Assembly: GCA_964481385.1 (NCBI GenBank)
Contig: CAYZTN010000001.1
Coordinates: forward strand, 1 to 64,000
Reading direction: 5' to 3'
Source: UMGS1649 sp964481385
GTDB taxonomy: Bacteria > Bacillota > Clostridia > TANB77 > CAG-465
Length of the DNA: 64,000 nt
The position numbers and the translations under genes are program-made. The notes beneath the pieces were generated by a model. The model was not told the origin of the DNA. It ran no database searches and was given only the letters and a program-made list of their open reading frames with translations. Shown one piece after another: positions 9,098 through 17,324 of the stretch. Position 1 is the stretch's first letter, and the number at the start of each line of letters is the position of its first letter.

Positions 9098-9532
9098 TTA
9101 CTCATCAATTGAAGTCTTTTTTTCTTTATCAAAAGTAACACCCTGTACATTAATATTAACTGCTTTTACATTTAAGCCAGTCATGCTCTCGACTGAGCTC
9201 TTAACTGAATTTTGAATCGAAAAAGCAACATCAGGAATTTTAACTCCATATTTTACTATTACATACAAATCAATTGTTACATCGTTACCTTCGAGCTCTA
9301 TTTTTACTCCTTTTGTATATTTCTTGTTGTTTCCCAACATTTGGTTTATTCCATCAACAAAACCCAAAGTCATACCTGAAACGCCTTCAACTTCAGCAGC
9401 AGCTAATCCAGCAATTATTCCAATTACTTCTTCTGAAATCGTGAGATTACTTGCAATTTCCACGCTAGCACCCATGCTTTCTGAAACTCCAACGATTTCA
9501 TTATTTAACTCAACTTTATTCTTTTCTCCCAT
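9098..9532 (-). CDS. Asp23/Gls24 family envelope stress protein
   Basis: A soluble protein of about 144 residues of the Asp23/Gls24 (YloU-like) family. Typical features are the repeated SEEVIGIIAGLAA segment, GVSGM, and the later VIVKYGVKIPDVA stretch. Family members sit at the cell envelope and are linked to stress responses. The ATG at 9532 is chosen because AAAGGA lies 9 bases upstream; the longer GTG form has no ribosome site. It has its own terminator. Confidence 0.85.
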   Translation of the reverse strand: MGEKNKVELNNEIVGVSESMGASVEIASNLTISEEVIGIIAGLAAAEVEGVSGMTLGFVDGINQMLGNNKKYTKGVKIELEGNDVTIDLYVIVKYGVKIPDVAFSIQNSVKSSVESMTGLNVKAVNINVQGVTFDKEKKTSIDE

Positions 9533-9626
9533 AAAATCAAATCCTTTCTTTTTCACAAGTATAAAACTAGTATATCAAAACAAATTTAAAATTCAAGCTA
9601 TTCATATAATTTCACACAAACAAAAC

Positions 9627-10088
9627 TCATTTTAACTCATCTGTCACCCTATAATATATTTTATCGTTATATTTAAAACCTCTAACGTAATATAAAGTTC
9701 CATCATTAGACAAACCATAATAATCTGTTTCAGTATCTCCGCTACCAGTGGTTACTTCATCATACCCTAACAAAGACACATCAATTACTGTCAATTCTAA
9801 TCCAATAAGCGCTTCTCCGAATTTATCGCCAAATTGCAGTTCGTCAGCTTCATCGTCAGCCACCAACACTATTGTACTATCAACATTATTTTGTTTTTTT
9901 ATAGGATATGTTTGATTATTATCGTAATACCTTCTAACGGCCGTTTCAACTAACATATAATCTGCTACAAATCTAGATTTTTCTGCATTTTTAAAATACT
10001 GTGTACTATTTATTACAACTATACTTGTTATTATACTAAATATTATCAATACAATTCCTAATGTTACAAGAGATATTCCCTTTTTCAC
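9627..10088 (-). CDS. Pilin-like protein with C-terminal YY-G motif
   Basis: Starts with KKG-ISL and a hydrophobic helix, followed by an amphipathic helix and a soluble domain; about 153 residues. The GTG at 10088 has GGAGG 6 bases upstream. The N-terminus is a prepilin leader without Glu5. The C-terminus (LYYVRGFKYNDKIYYR) matches the ends of two other pilins at 24.3 kb and 61 kb and an internal segment of the next gene. It follows a longer pilin by 21 bp and is probably cotranscribed with it, outside the main pilus operon. Confidence 0.75.
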   Translation of the reverse strand: MKKGISLVTLGIVLIIFSIITSIVVINSTQYFKNAEKSRFVADYMLVETAVRRYYDNNQTYPIKKQNNVDSTIVLVADDEADELQFGDKFGEALIGLELTVIDVSLLGYDEVTTGSGDTETDYYGLSNDGTLYYVRGFKYNDKIYYRVTDELK

Positions 10089-10109
10089 TTTTTCCCTCCA
10101 CAAAATATA

Positions 10110-11192
10110 CTATTCAATGCTTACTGTTTTAACCAGGCTTGCATTGCCTGCATTGTCTACTACAACAAATTGCACTTCTGCAACCGCTAAATCTAATTTA
10201 ATTTTGTAAGTTTCGCCTTTACTTCCGGCACTTATCAGTTGTGTAGCGGTATAATCTATATCACTAACACCATAGTAACTGCATGCCACTCCGCTTTTAT
10301 CGTCAGTTGCATCAGAAAATTTGACTATCACACAATCATTTTGCCTAACAATTACAGGATCACCAATTGTTGGTGAAATTATGTCCAAATTTTCAACGTT
10401 AACACTAGTTTTAGCTATAACTTTTCCGTTTTCATCTTCTTTTTGAAAAATAACATCATTCATCTCAGACAGTTCACTAAACATTTCCGAATTTGTTGTT
10501 ATCGTATCATAAGACAATTTTAATGTATATGGCAACGTTTCTGCAATTGGCGTCTTTACATCTCCAACTATATAATATAACGTCTCATCATCTTCTAATT
10601 TAGTATTAACAGTCAATTCCAAGCTATTAGTCCATTTGTCTGTACTTTTTAAAACAGAAATTCTGCTTGTGATAAACACTGATTGTACATCTTCATTTGT
10701 ATTTTTAGACAAATCTTCATCATTAATTTGGCTTATTTTACTTGTAAGTGAAAAATATACAACGCCATCTATTTCCACACCTAAAGGATAGTATACAAAA
10801 TTTCCATCTTCACTAATCACATAAAAATCCGCTTCATTATCATTGTTTCCATAAAAACCCTCGGTTTTTGCAATTTTGCTTAACTCTATCCTATAATACT
10901 TTGTTGCTATATCTTGATTAATTTCAAACTCCTCTTGTAACGCTTGAGAATTGATAGAAATTCCGAGTAAGTCTGACTTTGTATAACTCACACTTTCATC
11001 AACAGGATATTTACCATTTTGTAAATAATATGATTGAGCTGCTTCATGTATCTCTTTCAGTTCAACTGCAAAAGCAACTTCTTTTGAATCATCTATCGAA
11101 TCACTTAAAGTAATTACAATCGTAAATGCTAGTATACTCATTATAATTAATATGACTGTTAATAATACTAACGAGATTCCTTTCTTTCCCAT
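10110..11192 (-). CDS. Long pilin-like protein with C-terminal beta domains
   Basis: About 360 residues. The prepilin leader MGKKG-ISL is followed by a hydrophobic helix and a pilin-like domain (to about 155) ending in the shared VYYPLGVEIDGVVYF segment. About 200 extra residues follow, with features of Ig-like extracellular domains, ending in VVDNAGNASLVKTVSIE. The ATG at 11192 is preferred because AAAGGTGAG lies just before it. It is likely a minor or tip pilin displaying an extracellular module. No catalytic motif is seen. Confidence 0.7.
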   Translation of the reverse strand: MGKKGISLVLLTVILIIMSILAFTIVITLSDSIDDSKEVAFAVELKEIHEAAQSYYLQNGKYPVDESVSYTKSDLLGISINSQALQEEFEINQDIATKYYRIELSKIAKTEGFYGNNDNEADFYVISEDGNFVYYPLGVEIDGVVYFSLTSKISQINDEDLSKNTNEDVQSVFITSRISVLKSTDKWTNSLELTVNTKLEDDETLYYIVGDVKTPIAETLPYTLKLSYDTITTNSEMFSELSEMNDVIFQKEDENGKVIAKTSVNVENLDIISPTIGDPVIVRQNDCVIVKFSDATDDKSGVACSYYGVSDIDYTATQLISAGSKGETYKIKLDLAVAEVQFVVVDNAGNASLVKTVSIE

Positions 11193-11262
11193 ATTTCTCA
11201 CCTTTTGTTATTTTATATCAAAAAACATAAATTATCAACGGTGAATTTAAAATTTACAAACT

Positions 11263-11343
11263 TCATCGCTTCAATATAATAAATATAAGATACACAATTA
11301 TTAAAATTACTAGAGAAATTAAAAACTTACTTCTTTTATTCAA
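11263..11343 (-). CDS. Possible 26-residue membrane micropeptide
   Basis: A TTG-initiated frame encodes NKRSKF followed by a hydrophobic stretch ending in KR. It begins 8 bp after the stop of the gene upstream and has AAGGTG about 8 bases before the start. Such short AT-rich hydrophobic frames also arise by chance, so support is weak. Confidence 0.25.
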   Translation of the reverse strand: MNKRSKFLISLVILIIVYLIFIILKR

Positions 11344-11350
11344 ACCTAAT

Positions 11351-12178
11351 TCACCTTCCGTTTTTTATATAATAATATGCAGTCACTATAATATACAACA
11401 CTATATATATTGGAAACAAATATGACGCAATAAACCTAAAGCGCCCCATTGGGCTATACACTTTACCTAAAATATTTGAATAACAAACATAAATCAAAGC
11501 ACACGCTAATACATTATAGGCACTAGCTTTTCTCGAAATAACAGCATTCAAATTATATATCACATTTGCTGTTACTATAGTTCCTGCTAAAATTACAAAA
11601 GCAAAATTAAGTATTGTACTAAACTTTAGCTTATTTCTTTTCAAAACGAATTCCTTTACCCTAAACTTTGTAACCTTTTTTCGCAAGCTATTACTTAACT
11701 CAAAGCTTTGTAAATTCACTTTCTTTACATAAAGCTCTTCTTTTTTTAAACAAACAAAATAATGAGAATATATATCTTCTTTTCTTAACATTTGAATATA
11801 GTTCATACAAGCCGCCATAAATTTAAACAATACATCTTTTATTTTTCTAGACTTTTTTTCGAAGTAAAATAAAGCATCAAATCCACAAGGGCTCTCATTT
11901 GCTAGTATAAAGTTATACAACACTATATCTATTTGATTTTTTGAAACACTTTCGCTTTTTGACAGCAATATATACTCTGACTTTGCATTCTTCATTTTAT
12001 TTGTAATTTCTTTATGCAACAAACCTTTTGTACATATACATTCTAAATTATTTCTGATATACTGCATTTTTTTTAAATCTTCTTCTGATATATTTTTCTC
12101 ATCATAACGCATCACTTGCTTTTTTTGAATTAAAAAAATGACCACTATAACGAGAATGAATATTGCTAAATAATTCAT
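11351..12178 (-). CDS. Unknown membrane protein
   Basis: A 275-residue protein with an N-terminal hydrophobic anchor (about 3-19), a long basic, Cys-containing cytoplasmic-type region, and three hydrophobic segments in the last 90 residues. The family is not recognised. It stands alone between the pilin pair and dgkA, with about 80 bp of non-coding DNA upstream. Confidence 0.6.
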   Translation of the reverse strand: MNYLAIFILVIVVIFLIQKKQVMRYDEKNISEEDLKKMQYIRNNLECICTKGLLHKEITNKMKNAKSEYILLSKSESVSKNQIDIVLYNFILANESPCGFDALFYFEKKSRKIKDVLFKFMAACMNYIQMLRKEDIYSHYFVCLKKEELYVKKVNLQSFELSNSLRKKVTKFRVKEFVLKRNKLKFSTILNFAFVILAGTIVTANVIYNLNAVISRKASAYNVLACALIYVCYSNILGKVYSPMGRFRFIASYLFPIYIVLYIIVTAYYYIKNGR

Positions 12179-12262
12179 AAACTCCCCTTATACATGATCA
12201 TATTATCACAAAAAAATATTAAATTAAATTTATATTACACCTCTATACATTTTTCGACATTA

Positions 12263-13045
12263 TTAGAACAAAGCGCTAAACCAAGGCTCAACTAAAGATA
12301 TATGATAAACAGTAAGTACAACTAAAATTCCAAGCAACGCACTAAATATTAAATGCAAATACGAAACATTGTCTTTTTCTTTTTTTAAAGAAGATATCAT
12401 AAATGCTAAAAATAAAGCAATACCTCCTACCAAAAAGCTTTTAGTTATAATATACAAATATATTGAAAGTGCAAAACTTACTGCAACTCTTGTACTTGGA
12501 AACGCTTCAACATAATTTTCTTTCTTTTTATTCATAATTCCTTTTATCACAACAGTAAGAAGAACAAGCACAAACAAAATTGTAACCAAAAGATGAGCCC
12601 TAGAACTTAGAATACTAGTAAGCATCGTCGTTGAAGCATGCGATAGCTTATCCACAAACAAAAAATAAGCAACTATAACTGAAATTCCACCAGATATAAG
12701 TACGCCACCAGCTGCAATATCTTTAGCCGCCTTAGCATTTTCATTGTATTCCTGTGTAATTAAATCTACTATATACTCAACTGTTGTGTTTATCATTTCT
12801 GAAAATATAACAAAACCAATTGTTAATATTAAGCATATCATTTCAGTTTTTGAAAAGTCAAAAAACAAACTACATACAAGTACAAGCGCACCTATAATAT
12901 AATCTATTCTTAAATTTCTCTCGGTCTTAAAGGCGTGAATTATGCCATTTAAAGCATAACGCATAGCACCCACAAGACTTTTGTTCTTATTTATGTTTTT
13001 TACCTCTTTTTTCTTTTTTTTATTTTCGCCCTCAGAATTATTCAA
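12263..13045 (-). CDS. dgkA: Diacylglycerol/undecaprenol kinase with C-terminal membrane domain
   Basis: The first 140 residues are a DgkA-type lipid kinase: RNLRIDY, FVIFSEMINTTVEYIVDL and a KAAKDIAAGGVLI segment, the family signature. In Firmicutes this enzyme usually phosphorylates undecaprenol. A further 110 residues form about four hydrophobic segments with FPSTRVAVSFAL, which resembles a degenerate PAP2 phosphatase motif (PSGH). The His of that motif is missing, so phosphatase activity is doubtful. The TTG start lies 2 bp after the ybeY stop with GGAAGGGTG upstream. The order ybeY-dgkA matches Bacillus. Confidence 0.85.
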   Translation of the reverse strand: MNNSEGENKKKKKEVKNINKNKSLVGAMRYALNGIIHAFKTERNLRIDYIIGALVLVCSLFFDFSKTEMICLILTIGFVIFSEMINTTVEYIVDLITQEYNENAKAAKDIAAGGVLISGGISVIVAYFLFVDKLSHASTTMLTSILSSRAHLLVTILFVLVLLTVVIKGIMNKKKENYVEAFPSTRVAVSFALSIYLYIITKSFLVGGIALFLAFMISSLKKEKDNVSYLHLIFSALLGILVVLTVYHISLVEPWFSALF

Positions 13046-13046
13046 A

Positions 13047-13541
13047 TTAATTGCACCCTTCCAATATTTTCTCTTCCAACGCTCTCATTTCACGTTTTTC
13101 TTCTTCTACTTCGTGATCATAACCTAGCAGATGGCATATGCCATGTACAATCATATAAAGCATTTCCCTATTAAAACCAGTACCATACTCAACACTATGC
13201 TCTTCTATAACATCCATGCATAATACTATATCCCCTAATGACATCTCTTCATCATTTTTGCTTTTTTTCATTTCCGCAAGTTCTTCTCTAGAAAATATTG
13301 GAAAAGACAAAACATCGGTCTTTCTATCAACGTTTCTAAACTCACTGTTTAATTTCTGTATTTCGGGTTCTGTAACAACTCCAATTCCTACATAAACATT
13401 TGGCAAATGAAACCCTTCTAACTCAAAAGCTCTTCTTATTAAACCATCAATCTTGTCTTTGTATTCTGATATAAAGTCGTTGTACTTCCTAATAGCTTCT
13501 TCTTGTTCATAATTTGTATAATAATCTACGCTTATTCCCAT
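13047..13541 (-). CDS. ybeY: Endoribonuclease YbeY
   Basis: Zinc-dependent RNase involved in 16S rRNA maturation. The metal-binding signature HGICHLLGYDH is complete near the C-terminus, with the family segment TDVLSFP in the middle. Length about 164 residues is normal. The ATG at 13541 is preferred because AGGAG is 7 bases upstream; the ATG two codons earlier is too close. It overlaps no gene in that case and follows yqfD directly. Confidence 0.93.
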   Translation of the reverse strand: MGISVDYYTNYEQEEAIRKYNDFISEYKDKIDGLIRRAFELEGFHLPNVYVGIGVVTEPEIQKLNSEFRNVDRKTDVLSFPIFSREELAEMKKSKNDEEMSLGDIVLCMDVIEEHSVEYGTGFNREMLYMIVHGICHLLGYDHEVEEEKREMRALEEKILEGCN

Positions 13542-13543
13542 AG

Positions 13544-14716
13544 TCATTCTCCTATCTCAACAAATTTTCCTATTTCTTCATCCATAACATACTGCATATT
13601 GTATATTATTCCATCCTTGTTTTCAACAACTTCTGTAGTGTGACTTATATATTTTTTCCCTTCACTCTCTAAAGTGCATAAAAAATTAGCCGAATCTCTT
13701 TCACCTTGTTTTAACAATTCTTCTTTGGTTTTTACTACAGATTTGTCGGAATACTCTGTATAATTTTCAAAAACAAGTTTTAGTCTTAGGCCAAATATAT
13801 TGAAAACTTTTTCTTCATTACTTATATCATATTTATACCCTTTTGGCAAACATTTTGCTACAATTTTTTTATTATTTATACCAATTCCTATTCCATGCTT
13901 CACTTCTCCGGTATATTCCTTTTGATTTTCAATATAATAATACTCTTTTGAAAATTCATACTCTGTCTTTCCTCTTAACTCACCAGTTGCATGAACTTCT
14001 TTTGATACCTCACCATTTGCATAAAGCTTCCCCTCTATCGCAACACTTCCTTTTTCAATAAAGCTTTCAAGCTTATATAAGGCTGTTCCATTTTCGGCCA
14101 CTATCTTTGTTATTACAGCGTCTTTCATTGCAACAATATTTCCCACTTTTTCGTTATTTTCCTTTTCTTCTGATATTACTTTTTCCACTATTTGCACATT
14201 CAGTGTTGTACCATGAATATTTACACCCGCCCACGCTACTTCATAAAACGAAGCCCTTAGCACATCACTTATTCTACTTTCCGAAATACCAAGTTTGTTT
14301 TTTCCTTCATACACATCGACTTCTCTAAGAACTTTCAATATATCTTCAGTAGCCACGCTTTCATTTCCTTCCACATTTATATTCCATAAAAAAGTAGACG
14401 CAATATATATTCCAATTAAAAGTATAACAAAAAAAATAAATGCAATTCTTCTTTTCTTGTACTTTAACAATTTATAGTACGCGCCTTGCTTTTTTACAAC
14501 CTTTAGCTTGCACTTTGTCCTGTTTAAAAGCGTTTCCATTTTTTTTAACTCCTTAGGCGTTGTATAAAAACAAATTTTTCCTGAATTTATATTTTTTATA
14601 CTCCAAACATTCACTTTATTTATTATACATAAGTTTATAAACCTCTCGACAAAGTATCCTTCAACTTCCACTTTTATTGTTGTTTTTATATAATTTGAAA
14701 TGTTGCTTATCTTCAT
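13544..14716 (-). CDS. yqfD: Sporulation protein YqfD
   Basis: About 390 residues with an N-terminal cytoplasmic part, one membrane helix (about 85-105) and a large extracytoplasmic domain containing the FtsQ-like/POTRA-type start WNINVEGN. This is the YqfD (SpoIV-related) family found in endospore formers. The ATG at 14716 has GGGGGG closely upstream; the earlier ATG lacks a ribosome site. It lies directly after yqfC as in Bacillus, and supports a spore-forming host. Confidence 0.88.
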   Translation of the reverse strand: MKISNISNYIKTTIKVEVEGYFVERFINLCIINKVNVWSIKNINSGKICFYTTPKELKKMETLLNRTKCKLKVVKKQGAYYKLLKYKKRRIAFIFFVILLIGIYIASTFLWNINVEGNESVATEDILKVLREVDVYEGKNKLGISESRISDVLRASFYEVAWAGVNIHGTTLNVQIVEKVISEEKENNEKVGNIVAMKDAVITKIVAENGTALYKLESFIEKGSVAIEGKLYANGEVSKEVHATGELRGKTEYEFSKEYYYIENQKEYTGEVKHGIGIGINNKKIVAKCLPKGYKYDISNEEKVFNIFGLRLKLVFENYTEYSDKSVVKTKEELLKQGERDSANFLCTLESEGKKYISHTTEVVENKDGIIYNMQYVMDEEIGKFVEIGE

Positions 14717-14729
14717 TATACCCCCCATA

Positions 14730-15056
14730 TTAGTTAAAACTAATAGTTAAAATATCTCCTTCTATTACTAGCTCACTATCCTCCATTCCTCTTATTTCCA
14801 TATTTTTTCCATCTATTATTATTATGTGTTTGCCTGTTTTTACTTTTATAAAGTGGCTATAATAGTCCTCAATTTTGTTTTTACCTTCCAAAAATATCAT
14901 CTTATTTTCTACGATAGACATACGTGTTCCATCACCCACTAATTCTTGTGGTATCTCTAAAAATCTAGTTACTTTTTCCTTGTATTTGTCTTTGATCTTC
15001 CCTATTTTTTTCATTTTTCTAAAATTAATTATTCCTTTATGCTTTTTTGAATTCAT
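14730..15056 (-). CDS. yqfC: Sporulation protein YqfC
   Basis: A 108-residue YabP/YqfC-family protein: LEIPQELVGDGTRMSIVENK near the middle and the later IRGMEDSELVIEGDILTISF are typical. The ATG at 15056 is supported by GAGGAGG 5 bases upstream; a longer frame to 15086 has no such site. It is the first gene of the yqfC-yqfD-ybeY-dgkA group. The phoH and pgpH (yqfF) genes often found between yqfD and ybeY are absent here. Confidence 0.9.
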   Translation of the reverse strand: MNSKKHKGIINFRKMKKIGKIKDKYKEKVTRFLEIPQELVGDGTRMSIVENKMIFLEGKNKIEDYYSHFIKVKTGKHIIIIDGKNMEIRGMEDSELVIEGDILTISFN

Positions 15057-15245
15057 TAGTACCTCCTCGCTAATAATTCTATTCATATTGTCTACTATTT
15101 ATTCAAAATATTTTTAACAAAATGTAATTAAAAGTTTTACAAAATACATGTATAATTTTACACACTGACAGATTGTAAAATTAAACTTGAATTAAACTGC
15201 TTTTGATTATAACATATAAACGTTACTGAAACGGAGCGGATAAAT

Positions 15246-15920
15246 ATGGTGAAAATTGGTCTTTGTGATGACGATATAAATAGTCTTAAATACACTTCAA
15301 AAATTATTGAAGCGCAAATTATCGACATGAATCTTGATGCTGAAATAAGTGTAATTACAAATGACCAAGAACTCATTAAACAAAAGATTATAAATCACGA
15401 AATAGATGTATTGTTCTTAGATATTGAATTTAAATCTGATGGCAAAAATGGCATCGCATTCGCCAACGAATTAAGAACTTTAAACAAAGATTTTTCTCTC
15501 ATATTCGTAACGGCATTTTTTGAATATTCAATGCTCGCATATCAGTGTAAAACATTTGGTTATGTGTTAAAACCAGTAACCGTGCAATCTATTGCACCTA
15601 TTATGCTTAGATTGCAATCTGAGTTTTTCCAAGAACCAAATAATTTTATACAATTAAACAAATCAGAATCTATAAGAGCTAAGGATATTCTTTTTATTGA
15701 AAGAAATAAATCTAAAACAAAAGTATATACAGCTTGCGATACCTTTGAGACCAATTATTCTCTAAACAATATGCAGGAATTTTTGCCAAAAGATTTCGTA
15801 AGAGTGCACCGTTCTTATATTGTTAATCAGAACAATATACAAGGAATTAACAAGAACGAAAAAGTAATTTTGTTTGAAAATAAACTTAGCTGTCCACTTG
15901 GGCAGCTTAAATCATTTTAA
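15246..15920 (+). CDS. LytTR-family response regulator (AgrA-like)
   Basis: 224 residues: a receiver domain (about 1-120) with the acidic pocket CDDD at 7-10, phospho-acceptor Asp in VLFLDIEF, and Lys in VLKPVT. A C-terminal LytTR DNA-binding domain (about 135-224) follows, with VRVHRSYIVN. GGAG lies 9 bases upstream of the ATG. It is transcribed with the sensor kinase downstream and is the regulator of that pair. Targets cannot be read from the sequence. Confidence 0.9.
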   Translation: MVKIGLCDDDINSLKYTSKIIEAQIIDMNLDAEISVITNDQELIKQKIINHEIDVLFLDIEFKSDGKNGIAFANELRTLNKDFSLIFVTAFFEYSMLAYQCKTFGYVLKPVTVQSIAPIMLRLQSEFFQEPNNFIQLNKSESIRAKDILFIERNKSKTKVYTACDTFETNYSLNNMQEFLPKDFVRVHRSYIVNQNNIQGINKNEKVILFENKLSCPLGQLKSF

Positions 15921-15937
15921 GGAGGAAACATACTACT

Positions 15938-17266
15938 ATGGAAATACTACATACAACTTTTTATTACGTTGCAATATATATCGAAGCTGTTACAATTGCA
16001 TATATGTTGCGTGCACTATCTTGTATAGTAACAAGAACCTTTGATACAAAAAAATACAAAGAAGGCTTTTTCCTTAGCTTAATAATTTTCGTAATTCATG
16101 TAACAACAAATTACTTCATAGAACTTACATGGTTACGTTCCCTCATTAGTATTATTGTATTTTCACTTGCAACCAAATTAATATACAAGATAAAACTCAT
16201 ACCTGCATTGCTTTCAACCATAATTGTTATGACCGCGTTTGCTTTATTTGAACTATTAACAGTAGTAACGATCAAAAGTTTAGGCTTCGAACCTCAAAAT
16301 ATAAAAGCAAATGATATGTATAATGTACTTATTGTAATAATAATGTCATTAACTTGCTTTGTATTAACATATTTCTTATTTAAAATATATGTTAAAAAAG
16401 TATTTAATGTACATCAAGAAAACAAACTCGGAAAATACATTGTTCCACAATGTGTCGCGCTTATTATTTGCCTTATACCTTCCATGGCATTACTTATAAA
16501 AAACGATTTTGATTATTCTAATACAATAATAATGGCAAATATCATTCAGCTATGCGTTATATCTAGTGTAAGTATATGGAGTATTAGAAATTCAATAAAA
16601 CAAAAAGAAACCGAAATGCAACTTGAAAACACAATTATACACAATCAAACATTAACAAAAGTAAATGAAGGCGTTAGGGGTTTTAAACACGATATGGGTA
16701 ATATCGTCCAAGCAATTTTAGGATATATAGCACTGAATGACACAGAAGGCGCAAAAGCATTCTGTCAAAATTTGGTGATTGGCTTTAATGATATAAATGT
16801 ATTATCAATTCTATCTCCGAAAGTTATAAACGATCCTGCAATATACGGGGTTGTAGTAAACAAAATTTTAGTTGCAAGAGAAAAGAATATGAAACTTACA
16901 TTAGATGTTGCAGCCGACGTAACAAATATAAACTTCCCAAAGTTTGAACTTTCGAGAATTTTAGGAATTCTGTTAGATAATGCTATTGAAGCTGGCATAA
17001 AAACCGAACCAAAAGAACTCATTTTAACAATTCATACATCACCAGATAACTTATACGATGAAATTATTATATCAAATTCCATACTAAGTCCAGACATACC
17101 ACTAAACAAAATATTTACTAAAGATTATTCTTCAAAAGAAAAACCATCTGGTTTTGGGTTATATGAGGTAAATAATATTTTCAACAAATACACTCAAGGA
17201 ATACTATCCACATCTATAGACAAAGAAAAATTACTATTTACACAAAGAATTAAAATATTTAAATAG
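15938..17266 (+). CDS. GHKL sensor histidine kinase (AgrC-like)
   Basis: 442 residues: about six hydrophobic segments (1-210), a short helical linker, the H-box FKHDMGN (phospho-acceptor His near 251) and a C-terminal ATPase with N-box LDNAIEAG and a final GFGLYEVNN glycine box. The layout is that of AgrC/ComD-type peptide sensors. AAGGAGG is upstream. No agrB peptidase or agrD precursor peptide is visible nearby, so the ligand is unknown. A hairpin terminator follows. Confidence 0.88.
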   Translation: MEILHTTFYYVAIYIEAVTIAYMLRALSCIVTRTFDTKKYKEGFFLSLIIFVIHVTTNYFIELTWLRSLISIIVFSLATKLIYKIKLIPALLSTIIVMTAFALFELLTVVTIKSLGFEPQNIKANDMYNVLIVIIMSLTCFVLTYFLFKIYVKKVFNVHQENKLGKYIVPQCVALIICLIPSMALLIKNDFDYSNTIIMANIIQLCVISSVSIWSIRNSIKQKETEMQLENTIIHNQTLTKVNEGVRGFKHDMGNIVQAILGYIALNDTEGAKAFCQNLVIGFNDINVLSILSPKVINDPAIYGVVVNKILVAREKNMKLTLDVAADVTNINFPKFELSRILGILLDNAIEAGIKTEPKELILTIHTSPDNLYDEIIISNSILSPDIPLNKIFTKDYSSKEKPSGFGLYEVNNIFNKYTQGILSTSIDKEKLLFTQRIKIFK

Positions 17267-17269
17267 GAC

Positions 17270-17305
17270 AAAGGTAGAGAACTAGTTATATATGTCTCTA
17301 CCTTT
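17270..17305. terminator. Bidirectional terminator between sensor kinase and valS
   Basis: Perfect 11-bp stem AAAGGTAGAGA/TCTCTACCTTT with a 14-base loop followed by AATTTTAT. It lies between convergent genes and has A/T-runs on both sides. Confidence 0.75.
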
Positions 17306-17324
17306 AATTTTATATACTTCTATT

